Positions 17,902-26,332 are shown, numbered from the stretch's first letter. The stretch is DNA of 61,487 nt from Flavobacterium sp. (GCA_029946065.1 JAQSDU010000006.1:1-61487); one strand, 5' to 3'. The notes: generated by a model from the letters alone, not told the origin. Translations and numbers: made by a program.

Positions 17902-19305
17902 ATGCTGCCACAGGATGCCATAGTCGCTTTAGCCACACCTTCAGGTTCGGGCGCTATTGCCGTTATCCGCGTTTCGGGTGACGAAGCGATTGCGATTGGG
18001 AATAGTGTTTTCCGTTCGGTCAAAGGCAAGGACATGACAAAACAGAAATCACATACGTTGCATTTGGGACATATAGTCGATGGCGATAAGGTTTTGGATG
18101 AAGTACTCCTATCGGTTTTTAAAGGACCTAATTCCTATACCGGAGAAAACACGATTGAGATTTCCTGCCACGGCTCTGCTTATATACAGCAACAAATCAT
18201 ACAACTGCTTTTACGCAACGGCTGCAGAATGGCGCAAGCGGGAGAATTTACACTTCGAGCATTCCTGAACGCAAAACTCGACCTGTCGCAGGCGGAAGCT
18301 GTAGCCGATTTGATCGCGTCAGACAACGAAGCGTCGCACCAAATTGCAATGCAGCAAATGCGTGGTGGTTTTAGCAATGAAATTGCCAAGTTGCGGGAAG
18401 AATTACTAAATTTTGCTTCTTTGATAGAATTGGAACTTGACTTTGCCGAAGAAGATGTAGAGTTCGCAGATCGTACACAATTCTATGCTCTTTTAAGCCG
18501 AATTGAATTTGTATTGAAACGATTGATTGATTCGTTTGCCGTTGGAAATGTTATCAAAAATGGGATTCCAGTTGCAATTGTGGGCGAACCGAATGTTGGA
18601 AAATCAACATTACTTAACGCATTATTGAATGAAGAACGTGCAATCGTTTCAGAAATTGCAGGTACGACACGCGATACTATTGAAGATGAACTTACAATAG
18701 GTGGCATAGGATTTAGGTTTATTGACACAGCTGGCATTCGCGAAACCAATGATGTGGTAGAGAGTATTGGTATCCGTAAAACTTTCGAGAAGATTGAACA
18801 GGCGCAGGTGGTTATATATTTGAGCCCCCTAACCACAAAAGGAGAAATAGTTACCGCTGAAAATATCACAGCCATAAGAAAAGAGGTCGAGCAGATTAAA
18901 AATCAGTTTCCGTTAAAGCCAGTACTTATTATTGGCAATAAATCAGACCAATTAAATGCCGTTGAAATCGATATTCTAAAAGCTGAAATCCCAGAAATAC
19001 TATTGATTTCCGCAAAAGAAAATATTGGTATAGATCTTTTAAAGAACCAACTACTTTCGTTCGTTAATACCGGAGCATTGCGCAATAACGAAACGATTGT
19101 TACCAACACGCGCCATTATGATTCACTGCTAAAAGCATTGGAAGAAATACAAAAAGTGAATTATGGCTTGCAGACCAACCTTCCGTCTGACCTAATGGCA
19201 ATTGATATCCGCCAAGCGCTGTATCATTTTGGAGAGATTACTGGTCAGGTGACTAATGAAGAGTTGTTAGGAAATATTTTTGCGAATTTCTGTATCGGCA
19301 AATAG
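17902..19305 (+). CDS. mnmE: tRNA modification GTPase MnmE; 3' end is the integration site of the element
   Basis: 467 residues. With MnmG it installs 5-carboxymethylaminomethyl on U34 of certain tRNAs. N-terminal tetrahydrofolate-binding domain (1-120), helical domain, then G domain: GEPNVGKST at 228-236, TTRD at 255-258, DTAG at 275-278, NKSD about 347-350. The C-terminal CIGK (464-467) contains the catalytic Cys. The last codons belong to a 19-bp repeat (19286-19304) whose second copy lies at 46362-46380; therefore the present 3' end of the gene may be supplied by the integrated element (codons GGC AAA TAG here, GGA AAA TAA at the distal copy). The protein stays full length. Confidence 0.95.
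   Translation: MLPQDAIVALATPSGSGAIAVIRVSGDEAIAIGNSVFRSVKGKDMTKQKSHTLHLGHIVDGDKVLDEVLLSVFKGPNSYTGENTIEISCHGSAYIQQQIIQLLLRNGCRMAQAGEFTLRAFLNAKLDLSQAEAVADLIASDNEASHQIAMQQMRGGFSNEIAKLREELLNFASLIELELDFAEEDVEFADRTQFYALLSRIEFVLKRLIDSFAVGNVIKNGIPVAIVGEPNVGKSTLLNALLNEERAIVSEIAGTTRDTIEDELTIGGIGFRFIDTAGIRETNDVVESIGIRKTFEKIEQAQVVIYLSPLTTKGEIVTAENITAIRKEVEQIKNQFPLKPVLIIGNKSDQLNAVEIDILKAEIPEILLISAKENIGIDLLKNQLLSFVNTGALRNNETIVTNTRHYDSLLKALEEIQKVNYGLQTNLPSDLMAIDIRQALYHFGEITGQVTNEELLGNIFANFCIGK
19286..19304 (+). mobile_element. attL: left attachment repeat of the integrated element
   Basis: ATTTCTGTATCGG followed by C and AAATA, within the last mnmE codons. The copy at 46362-46380 differs only by A for C at position 14. 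The 3' end of mnmE (trmE/thdF) is a known target of tyrosine recombinases, as for Salmonella genomic island 1. Confidence 0.85.
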
Positions 19306-19347
19306 CATATACAAAACATCAAAAAATAAAACAAACAAAAACACACT

Positions 19348-19373
19348 AATCCCTTTTAAATAAAGGGATTTTA
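19348..19373 (+). terminator. Terminator-like hairpin after mnmE, inside the element
   Basis: Stem AATCCCTTT / AAAGGGATT followed by TT; 43 bases after the mnmE stop. Because it lies inside attL, the element appears to supply the transcription stop for mnmE. Confidence 0.65.
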
Positions 19374-19427
19374 CATTTCATATAAAATATCAACTTTGTG
19401 ATGTTTTGCTATTTTTTACTATTTTTT

Positions 19428-19448
19428 GTACCTTTTTTGTACCTCATA
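19428..19448 (+). repeat. Subterminal 21-bp repeat, left copy (candidate integrase arm site)
   Basis: Two GTACCT hexamers 11 bp apart (19428 and 19439) followed by CATA. A copy with 20 of 21 identical bases lies at 46309-46329 in the same orientation, close to the other end of the element. Confidence 0.6.
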
Positions 19449-19549
19449 AACATATTTTTACTATTTTTGAAATGAAATGGCGAAATTATGTCCCTTATTT
19501 ACCCTTAATTCCACTTATTTCGCCTTATATCCTCTTAGTACAACTAAAT

Positions 19550-20110
19550 ATGAGTTCAAATATTATAGTAAAAAGAATATGTGATTATTGTAAAAATGCC
19601 TTTGATGCTAAAACAACAAAGACTAAATATTGTTCACATATTTGTAACAGCAGGGGTTATAAGTTAAATCAAAAATTGAAAAAAATTGAAACGAGCGATA
19701 CAGAAACAAAATCAAAAGCTTCTAATTATGTTATGGATGTAAATTCAAAAGATTTTTTAACTGTTAATGAAGCATCTACACTACTGAATATGTCTTCCAA
19801 AACAGTTTATAGATTGATTGAACAGAATGAATTAAATGCTTTCAATTTTTCGGTTAGAAAAACACTAATTCGGAGAAAGGATATTGAGAGCTATTTTGAT
19901 AATAATTTGATAAGTGTTGATTACATTAACCCCAATAGAGAGGACGAAATCAATCTCAATAATTCTTACACTATAAATGAAGCCATTGAAAAATTTAATA
20001 TTTCAAATGGTGCTCTGTACAATATCATAAAAAGGTTCAATATTCCAAAAAGAAAACTTGGGAAATATACACTAGTAAAAAAAGAAGATTTGAATACAAT
20101 ATTCCAATAA
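19550..20110 (+). CDS. Zinc-finger plus double helix-turn-helix protein
   Basis: 186 residues from the ATG at 19550; the longer possible reading from 19406 would translate the candidate arm repeat and is unlikely. Residues about 9-30 hold a Cys cluster (CDYC...YCSHIC). Two MerR/excisionase-like helix-turn-helix units follow: FLTVNEASTLLNMSSKTVYRLI and YTINEAIEKFNISNGALYNII, each with a trailing beta-strand pair. The stop is 2 bases before the integrase start, so it probably controls or assists the integrase (excision factor or repressor). Its Cys cluster resembles that of the protein at 22798. Confidence 0.75.
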   Translation: MSSNIIVKRICDYCKNAFDAKTTKTKYCSHICNSRGYKLNQKLKKIETSDTETKSKASNYVMDVNSKDFLTVNEASTLLNMSSKTVYRLIEQNELNAFNFSVRKTLIRRKDIESYFDNNLISVDYINPNREDEINLNNSYTINEAIEKFNISNGALYNIIKRFNIPKRKLGKYTLVKKEDLNTIFQ

Positions 20111-20112
20111 TT

Positions 20113-21255
20113 ATGAGCAATGTTAATTTAAGAAAAAAAGTGTTACCTACTGGCAAAATAAGTCTCTACCTAGACTTCTACCCTCCTATCATTAATCCAA
20201 AAACCGGCAAGGAAACTCGAAGAGAATTTCTAAAGTTATATTTATTTAGTAATCCGAAAACAATAGAAGAAAAAAAGCAGAATACAGAAAACTTTGACCT
20301 TGCAGAGATAATTAAATCCAAAAGAAATGTTCAACTTAAAAACAAAGAATTTGGTTTTAAAGACAATGTAGTACTAAATGTGAATTTTATAACTCTATAT
20401 AAAAGCGTTGTTGACGACTATTTTAATACTGGAAGCAAATCCAATCACAATTCATGGAAAGCTTCTTTAAATCATTTAGAAAATTTTAGCGGTGGTGTAA
20501 TATTATCCAATAATTTAACTCTCGATTATATAAAAAAATACAGAGCTTATCTTTTAAACGCAAATAGTACTAGAAATTCAAAAATTGATAAAAAACTAAC
20601 AAAAAATACTGCTTCATCTTATTTTAAAAATTTTATTGCTGTTTTAAAGATTGCATATAAACAAAATTTGATTGAAAAAAACTTGGCAGAAGATGCTGAA
20701 TACATAAAAGAAGAAGAAACACATAGGGAGTACTTAACCGAAGAAGAAATTTCCTTGTTATGGAAAACCGAAATTAAAATCGAAAAAGTAAAATATATGG
20801 CAATATTTTCCGCTTTGAGTGGTTTGCGTTTTGTGGATATAAACAATCTTTACTGGGAGAACATATTTAAGGATAAACATCAAGGGTACTACATATCATT
20901 AAGGGAAGAAAAAACAAAATCAATTAAAAACCATCCTATTTCCGATACTGCATACAATATTCTAAAAACACAAAAAACAAACACAGGGTTAATATTTGGA
21001 GGTATTCAATATTCTCAAATAACTAGACCTTTAAAAGATTGGATAACAAAGTCCGGCATTAAAAAGAAAATTTCATTTCATAATTTCCGACATAGCTACG
21101 CAACTTTACAACTTGCAAATGGAACAGATATATATACCGTATCAAAATTATTAGGTCATAAAAACGTTTCAACAACACAGATTTATACCAAAGTAATGGA
21201 CAAAAACAAAATTGAAGCTGCTAACCGAATTAATTTAGATTTAGATGGACTATAG
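20113..21255 (+). CDS. int: Tyrosine-type site-specific integrase
   Basis: 380 residues. The N-terminal part has an arm-binding-like domain (IIKSKRNVQLKNKEFGF) and a SAM-like core-binding domain (NSWKASLNHLENF). The catalytic domain retains the pentad: R239 (LSGLRFVDI), H323 and R326 (HNFRHSY), H349 (LLGHKN), and nucleophile Y358 (TQIYTKV). It lies near the mnmE end of the element, oriented away from it, and should catalyse recombination at the mnmE 3' site. It overlaps the next gene by 11 bases. Confidence 0.93.
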   Translation: MSNVNLRKKVLPTGKISLYLDFYPPIINPKTGKETRREFLKLYLFSNPKTIEEKKQNTENFDLAEIIKSKRNVQLKNKEFGFKDNVVLNVNFITLYKSVVDDYFNTGSKSNHNSWKASLNHLENFSGGVILSNNLTLDYIKKYRAYLLNANSTRNSKIDKKLTKNTASSYFKNFIAVLKIAYKQNLIEKNLAEDAEYIKEEETHREYLTEEEISLLWKTEIKIEKVKYMAIFSALSGLRFVDINNLYWENIFKDKHQGYYISLREEKTKSIKNHPISDTAYNILKTQKTNTGLIFGGIQYSQITRPLKDWITKSGIKKKISFHNFRHSYATLQLANGTDIYTVSKLLGHKNVSTTQIYTKVMDKNKIEAANRINLDLDGL

Positions 21256-22240
21256 TCAAATATATAAGTCATATTACACAAGATACTATGACAAGTTTGA
21301 GGAAAAAATCAAGCATATTTTTATTGATAACAAAGCTAGACACACTAGCTTCGGCTTAGTTCTAAACAATCTACTAAAATGCTTAGATAATGAAATCCCA
21401 GTAAGAGCTGTTATAAATGGAAATGAAAATTTAAAAAAATTTCAAAAGATTTTCAATAATAGATACTCCTATTATGATGAAGATTTAGATCAAGAAATTA
21501 TGATTGAACAAATACTTAAAAATCAAATTAAACTAGAGTTTGAAATTCTAACTGACACTTCCCTTACAGATAGATATAGTTTTAATGATTTAATAAGAGA
21601 AATTGCATTTTTAAATGTATGTCATGAAATTAGGAGACTATTGCAAAATCATAACAGATTATTTGAGATGTTCTACAAAACAAAATTGTTTGATGAATTT
21701 GAGATAAGAGATTATCGTGGGATTGGACTAGAACAAAGCGAGATATTTATTAAACTTAACAAAATACTCTATCCTGATTACTATCTGAATAGCCATTTAA
21801 ATATTAATATTGAAGAAGTAAAAACTGAAACAGACCATCAAGAAATCGATAATATAATAAAGACTACAAAGGGAACTTCAAATAAATTAAAAACCGATGA
21901 AAAGTCTTTTTTATTTTATATTATGTGTAAAGCTATTAGTGAAGAGAAAGATAAAAAAGACAACAAAAAGGATGAGTTTAATTTGCCTTACACCGAACTA
22001 TTGAGGCTCATTTCTTTAATTGATTTCTACGATGAAAAAGTATTTACAAAAAAATACAGAGATTCAAATCATTATCAAATATTAGCACAGGGTATAAGTC
22101 ATTTTAAGAATGAAGACAGATTGCTTTTTTTAGAAAATTTAATTAAAAATATTGCGGACTATAAATTGACTAAAACAACAAAATATATCAAACAAATTGC
22201 AAACAAAATAGCAGGTGAAGCAGTTTTGAGGAAAAAATAA
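21245..22240 (+). CDS. Element-core protein of unknown function
   Basis: 331 residues, charged and mainly helical, low in Ala and Gly. No recognised catalytic motif. Its start overlaps the integrase stop by 11 bases, which implies translational coupling and a role in integration, excision or element control. The general layout (integrase-adjacent, helical, about 300 residues) resembles RteC-like excision regulators of Bacteroides elements, but I see no motif that proves this. Confidence 0.6.
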   Translation: MDYSQIYKSYYTRYYDKFEEKIKHIFIDNKARHTSFGLVLNNLLKCLDNEIPVRAVINGNENLKKFQKIFNNRYSYYDEDLDQEIMIEQILKNQIKLEFEILTDTSLTDRYSFNDLIREIAFLNVCHEIRRLLQNHNRLFEMFYKTKLFDEFEIRDYRGIGLEQSEIFIKLNKILYPDYYLNSHLNINIEEVKTETDHQEIDNIIKTTKGTSNKLKTDEKSFLFYIMCKAISEEKDKKDNKKDEFNLPYTELLRLISLIDFYDEKVFTKKYRDSNHYQILAQGISHFKNEDRLLFLENLIKNIADYKLTKTTKYIKQIANKIAGEAVLRKK

Positions 22241-22379
22241 CATAATAAAGCGTGAATAATTAATATGATTTTTCAACACAATTTAATTAATTTCTACAAT
22301 TACAATTTTCAAAACTACAAACTTGATTTTATTTTTTTTCTTAAACACTTATTTTTAAAGGCGTAAAAAAATAAAATAG

Positions 22380-22398
22380 CCCACACGTTTACCCACAC
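22380..22398 (+). repeat. Tandem CCCACAC repeats upstream of the excisionase-like gene
   Basis: CCCACAC at 22380-22386 and 22392-22398 (12-base period), 36 bases before the start codon at 22435. Possible binding site for an element regulator. Confidence 0.35.
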
Positions 22399-22434
22399 AA
22401 AATTCTACATTGTTAGATTTCGAAACTTTGGAGC

Positions 22435-22776
22435 ATGGAAAAACAACAATTTTACATGCTCTCAGAAGAAGGAATAAAAGTACTAGCAGAGCAAATTACA
22501 GAAAACATTAAAAAGGCAATTGCACCATCTGAATCTTCTACAGATGATGCCTATATGAGTATTGACGAAACCGCTAAACTTATCAATCTGGCTAAGTCTA
22601 GCATATATGGTTTAGTTCACCGAAAAAAAATTCCTTTCCATAAAGTTGGAAAGAAACTATACTTCTCCAAGGAAAGTATTTTGCAATGGATTAACAACGG
22701 AAAGCACAATACAAAATCTGATATTGAAACTAAAGCAGATGAGTATTTGATGAAAAAACAGCTATTTAATCGTTAA
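22435..22776 (+). CDS. Excisionase-family helix-turn-helix protein
   Basis: 113 residues. Residues about 40-92 form an HTH_17/Xis-type winged helix: MSIDETAKLINLAKSSIYGLV followed by the wing KIPFHKVGKKLYFSKESILQWI. The N-terminal 35 residues (EGIKVLAEQITENIKKAI) are a helical dimerisation-like stretch. Proteins of this form head the replication/mobilisation block in many Bacteroidota elements and act as transcription activators or recombination directionality factors. First of four genes to 25543 on the same strand. Confidence 0.85.
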   Translation: MEKQQFYMLSEEGIKVLAEQITENIKKAIAPSESSTDDAYMSIDETAKLINLAKSSIYGLVHRKKIPFHKVGKKLYFSKESILQWINNGKHNTKSDIETKADEYLMKKQLFNR

Positions 22777-22797
22777 TCTAACGTAACATTTACGAAC

Positions 22798-23223
22798 ATG
22801 GACAATTATTTATACCGATGTCAGTATTGTGGTAAAGATTATAAACCCAATAGACGCAAGAAACAAAAGTATTGCAGTAATAGTTGCAGAACTAGAGCAT
22901 TTGTAACAAAAAATACTACTGGATTAAACATTGCAAAAAAGGAAGTCGAAAAAAAAGAACCTCTAAAAGTTGAAAAAATGAGTTTAGCTGGTGTTGGCAA
23001 TGCAGCGGCTGGTACATTAGCTGTGAATGCGTTAACAAGCCTATTCACAAGCGAAGAAAATAAGCCTGCGACAAGGAAAGATTTACAAAACTTGGCAAAT
23101 AATTTAAAACAAAGGTATCATCTCATTATAAATGCTCCTGAATCAATCGATGGCACAAAGCCATATTATGATATGGAGACCAAAACCATTGTTTACTTAA
23201 AACCTGAACTTAGATGGAAGTAA
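22798..23223 (+). CDS. Small zinc-finger protein of the element replication block
   Basis: 141 residues. N-terminal Cys cluster CQYC...YCSNSC (about residues 7-28) of the same style as the protein at 19550. The middle contains a weakly hydrophobic stretch (LAGVGNAAAGTLAVNALTSLF). The C-terminus has a YYDMETKTIVYLKPELRWK-type beta region. It overlaps the DUF3987 gene by 10 bases. Function unknown; DNA binding is likely from the zinc finger. Confidence 0.6.
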   Translation: MDNYLYRCQYCGKDYKPNRRKKQKYCSNSCRTRAFVTKNTTGLNIAKKEVEKKEPLKVEKMSLAGVGNAAAGTLAVNALTSLFTSEENKPATRKDLQNLANNLKQRYHLIINAPESIDGTKPYYDMETKTIVYLKPELRWK

Positions 23224-24506
23224 ACAGTATTAAAGAAATAGATACTATAATTGGAAACGCTTTTAAAACAAATAAAGAAATTGCAATTAATCAATTGGAA
23301 CAAATAATTTCCAAAATGCCAATTGAAATCAAGACACTAATTAACGATGCGTTTACTTTAAAAAGGATTCCAAAGGAGTATTTACTAAGTTCAATATTGT
23401 TTGCTTACAGCAATGCCGGTGGTCTTGCCTTTTCAATAAAAGCGATGGGATATATAAATTATGCCAATTTATATTTTTCTATAATTGGAAGTCGTGGAGA
23501 TATTAAATCCCCAGCAATGGATTTAGCAACATTTCCTTTGGTAAAATATGACAACGAAAAATATAAAGAATTCAAAAAAAACAATATCGAATTAGAAGAA
23601 ACTGAAAAAAGTGACAGAAAGCAATTATTTCTACAAGATGCTACAATTGAATCGGCAATTTATACGCATTATAAAAACAAATATTCGATTGGAATTTTTA
23701 TAGATGAACTCTATTTCATTATTGAAAAAATGGCAAGTAAAAGCAGTACGGAGGGCACAGCATGGAGAACTTTCTTTTTGCAAGGGAATACTAATAAGCA
23801 CATTGATATATCACGTAAAACAACAGAAAGTTTTAGAATTGAAAAATCATATCCAACGTTATTAGGTTCAATCCAAAGTCAATTTGTTCCGAAACTATTT
23901 GCAGACGGAAATTTAGAAAGCGGATTAATAGACAGAATTCTCTTTACTAACAAGTTGACAATGAATAACCAATTATCAATAAATGATATTTCTATTGAAG
24001 TATCTGAAAATTACTCTAAATCCCTAATCAATCTTCTAAATTATCGTACCGAAATAGAAAACACTTTTGAAATGGATGATTTACAGATAGAGCTTGATAC
24101 AAATGCCAATAAAAGGCTTTTCGATTATTCCCAAGAACTAATAAATCGTCAAAATAAAGCGAATGATTTAAGCAAAGAATATATCTCAAAAATGATGATA
24201 AACATTCACAAAATAACTCTTTTAACGCACTTAATTTTAAATTCTAAAAGACAAACATACCAAAGTAAAATTAGTACTGAAACAATTGAAATTGCAATCC
24301 TAATTCTTGAGTTCTATTTCATAAACTTCAAAATTGTTTTAGATGAAAATATCAGTCAAAAAGAAAAATTACCAACAACCGAAGACATTATCAGATTAGC
24401 TATAAAAAACAATGCCAGTCAAAAAGATGTTGTTGCCATTACTGGAATGAATAAATCATCAATATCAAGAAAATGGAATAACGTATTAATGCAACTTGCA
24501 ACTTGA
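23214..24506 (+). CDS. DUF3987 protein (replicative primase/helicase-like)
   Basis: 430 residues. N-terminal region KRIPKEYLLSSILFAYSNAGG and a P-loop-like IIGSRGDIKSPAMDL (about 90-105) are typical of DUF3987, in which the Walker A reads roughly GxxGxxKSP. IGIFIDELYFIIEKM provides the Walker-B-like Asp-Glu (about 165). The C-terminal 60 residues look like a helix-turn-helix (ASQKDVVAITGMNKSSISRKW). DUF3987 genes occur in plasmid, phage and integrative-element replication modules, often with a primase, as here. The Walker A is degenerate, so ATPase activity is uncertain. Confidence 0.75.
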   Translation: MEVNSIKEIDTIIGNAFKTNKEIAINQLEQIISKMPIEIKTLINDAFTLKRIPKEYLLSSILFAYSNAGGLAFSIKAMGYINYANLYFSIIGSRGDIKSPAMDLATFPLVKYDNEKYKEFKKNNIELEETEKSDRKQLFLQDATIESAIYTHYKNKYSIGIFIDELYFIIEKMASKSSTEGTAWRTFFLQGNTNKHIDISRKTTESFRIEKSYPTLLGSIQSQFVPKLFADGNLESGLIDRILFTNKLTMNNQLSINDISIEVSENYSKSLINLLNYRTEIENTFEMDDLQIELDTNANKRLFDYSQELINRQNKANDLSKEYISKMMINIHKITLLTHLILNSKRQTYQSKISTETIEIAILILEFYFINFKIVLDENISQKEKLPTTEDIIRLAIKNNASQKDVVAITGMNKSSISRKWNNVLMQLAT

Positions 24507-24589
24507 GATTAAAACATAAAACCCCTGAATAGCTAATAAAATCAATACTTAACAATGATTAATTAGAATATTGCAAGTTGCAGGTTGCA
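24490..24589. repeat. Inverted repeat spanning the DUF3987/primase gap
   Basis: Left arm TGCAACTTGCAACTTG (24490-24505, at the end of the DUF3987 gene); right arm at 24574-24589, whose complement matches 15 of 16 bases. The loop is 68 bases. The right arm ends 12 bases before the next start codon. Could be a transcript hairpin or paired protein sites; shares the TTGCAA core of the octamer arrays at 25573, 25670 and 44226. Confidence 0.5.
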
Positions 24590-24601
24590 AACCAAAATAA
24601 T

Positions 24602-25543
24602 ATGATTATGCTTCAAAAAACCAAATTAGAACTTACATTTAATTCAAAAAGAGATTATAAATTAATCACTCCTTGTTGTGGTAGAAATAATACAGACGGA
24701 AAATTTATCAACTATAAAAATCTAGGTCAAGAGTATGGCTTTTGTCATTCTTGCGGAAAAACTTCATTACCTCCAACTATCTATGTTGATGAAAACGGAA
24801 ACGAATATGTTTGGAATGAATTAGACAGCAAATTTCAAACAGACTTTATTCCGACTAAAAATAGCATTATAAATCTGCCCAAAATAACCACTCAAAAATT
24901 CATAGATGAATCAATAATTTGGAAGTATTTCAAAATAAATCCCGAAAACAATCTGCTTCAATATTTACGCAAAATGTACGGAGAATTAAAAACAGAAGAT
25001 GCAAAAGAAACTTATTGCCTTGGCACAAGTAATGATGGTGGGATTATATTTTGGAACATAAACACTAATCTAAATGTTCAAAAAGCTAAAATAGCTTACT
25101 ATGATACAAATGGTAAACGAACTAATAAGTTTAAAGTTCCTTATAAAAATGAAGATGGATATTTTAACTGCTTATTTGGAGAACATTTGATTTACGATAA
25201 AATCAAAACAAAGAAAACAATCGTATTAACTGAAAGCGAAAAAACAGCCATTATAGGCTATATCTTATTTCCACAATATGTTTGGTTGGCTTATGGCGGA
25301 ATTAACGGATTAACAGAAAATAAAGTAAGCCCTTTAATTGGTCATAATGTGCTAATCATTCCCGATATGAGCGAAAATGCCGTCAGTATAATTTTAACTA
25401 AAATACCATTTCTTATTTCTTTGGGAATCAATGCTAAAATATGGGATATGACCGAAAGTAAAACTGACGAGCAATTAAAACTTGAGGGAACCTACAATAA
25501 TGATTTAGAAGATGTATTTAGAAAAATACATAATATCCGATAA
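24602..25543 (+). CDS. Zinc-finger/toprim-like primase protein (DUF6371-like)
   Basis: 313 residues from the ATG at 24602 (a further ATG at 24608 is possible; a TTG 24 bases upstream lies inside the inverted repeat). A zinc-binding Cys cluster (TPCCGRNN...FCHSCGKT, about residues 20-50) resembles that of DnaG-type primases. The C-terminal half has a toprim-like order: IVLTESEKTAII (Glu), WLAYGGINGL, then VLIIPDMSENAV (Asp). It should act with the DUF3987 protein in initiating element replication. Family assignment is by pattern only. Confidence 0.65.
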   Translation: MIMLQKTKLELTFNSKRDYKLITPCCGRNNTDGKFINYKNLGQEYGFCHSCGKTSLPPTIYVDENGNEYVWNELDSKFQTDFIPTKNSIINLPKITTQKFIDESIIWKYFKINPENNLLQYLRKMYGELKTEDAKETYCLGTSNDGGIIFWNINTNLNVQKAKIAYYDTNGKRTNKFKVPYKNEDGYFNCLFGEHLIYDKIKTKKTIVLTESEKTAIIGYILFPQYVWLAYGGINGLTENKVSPLIGHNVLIIPDMSENAVSIILTKIPFLISLGINAKIWDMTESKTDEQLKLEGTYNNDLEDVFRKIHNIR

Positions 25544-25570
25544 AAATTAAGGTGTATTCATTTCTAACAA

Positions 25571-25624
25571 TAATTGCAATGGCATTGCAATTATCATAAT
25601 AAACCATTGCAATAACATTGCAAA
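25571..25624. repeat. Phased ATTGCAAT array, block A
   Basis: ATTGCAAT octamers begin at 25573, 25584 and 25606, and ATTGCAAA at 25617: offsets 0, 11, 33 and 44. The first two form a near-perfect palindrome with 11-bp arms and one central base (25571-25593). All sites face the same side of the helix. Confidence 0.75.
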
Positions 25625-25669
25625 ATCTCATAACCCCTTTAAAATAAGGTCTATTTACATCAAACAATC

Positions 25670-25710
25670 ATTGCAATGGTATTGCAATTAATATTTTAAA
25701 CCATTGTGAT
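25670..25710. repeat. Phased ATTGCAAT array, block B
   Basis: ATTGCAAT at 25670 and 25681 and degenerate ATTGTGAT at 25703: offsets 0, 11, 33. Of 41 bases, 35 match block C at 44226-44266 and 34 match block A. Together with block C it brackets the metal-resistance cassette. Confidence 0.75.
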
Positions 25711-25781
25711 AGTTTTTGAAGAATTCTCAACAAAAAATAACGTTTTAACAAATGTTTAGTTAAATAACAATTTAATTTAAT

Positions 25782-25789
25782 TAGTTTTG
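25782..25789 (+). promoter_or_regulatory. Candidate -7 box (TAGTTTTG) at the head of the metal cassette
   Basis: TAnnTTTG match 19 bases before the ATG at 25808 and 72 bases after block B. Confidence 0.5.
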
Positions 25790-25807
25790 TTGTGTTTATT
25801 TTTAAAA

Positions 25808-26176
25808 ATGAAAAAATACCACTTCATATTACTTCTGTTATTAGGCATATTCTTTATGCCTAATAACATTTATGCTTGTGGCACTTGTTCTGACAAACAT
25901 CCTGTAAAAAAAGAAGTTTCCTCAAAAACAGACAAAGATAATTGTTGCGACAGTAACAGTCATTCTAAATCAAAGAGCCATGATGGTTGTGGTGGAAAAT
26001 GCGGACATTCAAAATGTGCGTGCGCATCAGCAATTAGTGGTTTTACCGTTTCATCCGAAGTTGTTTTAAAAAACAATAATTTTGATTTTTCTTCTGAAAA
26101 ACAAAAATTCTCTAATGCAGAAACCTTTATTTCTTCTGGTTTCTATTCCCTTTGGCTAATACCAAAAATAAGCTAA
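25808..26176 (+). CDS. Small exported Cys/His-rich protein, probable metal binder
   Basis: 122 residues from the ATG at 25808 (an in-frame TTG at 25787 is inside the promoter box). Signal peptide about 1-22, ending NIYA. The mature N-terminal half has eleven Cys within about 60 residues, in motifs CGTCSDKHP, NCCDSN, and DGCGGKCGHSKCACA. The C-terminal half is ordinary and ends LWLIPKIS. First gene of the metal cassette; most likely a periplasmic metal buffer. No known family. Confidence 0.7.
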   Translation: MKKYHFILLLLLGIFFMPNNIYACGTCSDKHPVKKEVSSKTDKDNCCDSNSHSKSKSHDGCGGKCGHSKCACASAISGFTVSSEVVLKNNNFDFSSEKQKFSNAETFISSGFYSLWLIPKIS

Positions 26177-26184
26177 AACTCCTT

Positions 26185-26208
26185 TTTGACAGCCATAAGT
26201 GTGTCAAA
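26185..26208. promoter_or_regulatory. TTTGACA/TGTCAAA inverted repeat, possible operator
   Basis: Arms TTTGACA (26185-26191) and TGTCAAA (26202-26208), 10-base spacer, followed closely by AAAAGCA-TAAT-TGCTTTT (26212-26229). They lie between the Cys-rich gene and the first DUF3347 gene. No T-run, so operator or mRNA structure rather than terminator. Confidence 0.35.
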
Positions 26209-26332
26209 TTCAAAAGCATAATTGCTTTTAAATTCATTTATTTTTTCGGTTAATTTCAATTTCAAAATGCGAGTACATTATTCACGCTTTGTTATTGTTT
26301 AACTAATTCAATTTTAAATTAATTACATATCG

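Noticed and set aside
19406..19549. 48-codon N-terminal extension of the zinc-finger/helix-turn-helix protein
   Set aside because: It would translate the GTACCT repeat and A+T-rich leader; the ATG at 19550 directly precedes the domain.
25571..25710. CRISPR-like array
   Set aside because: Repeats are 8-bp palindromic sites at 11-bp spacing with no unique spacers of CRISPR length and no cas genes in the window.
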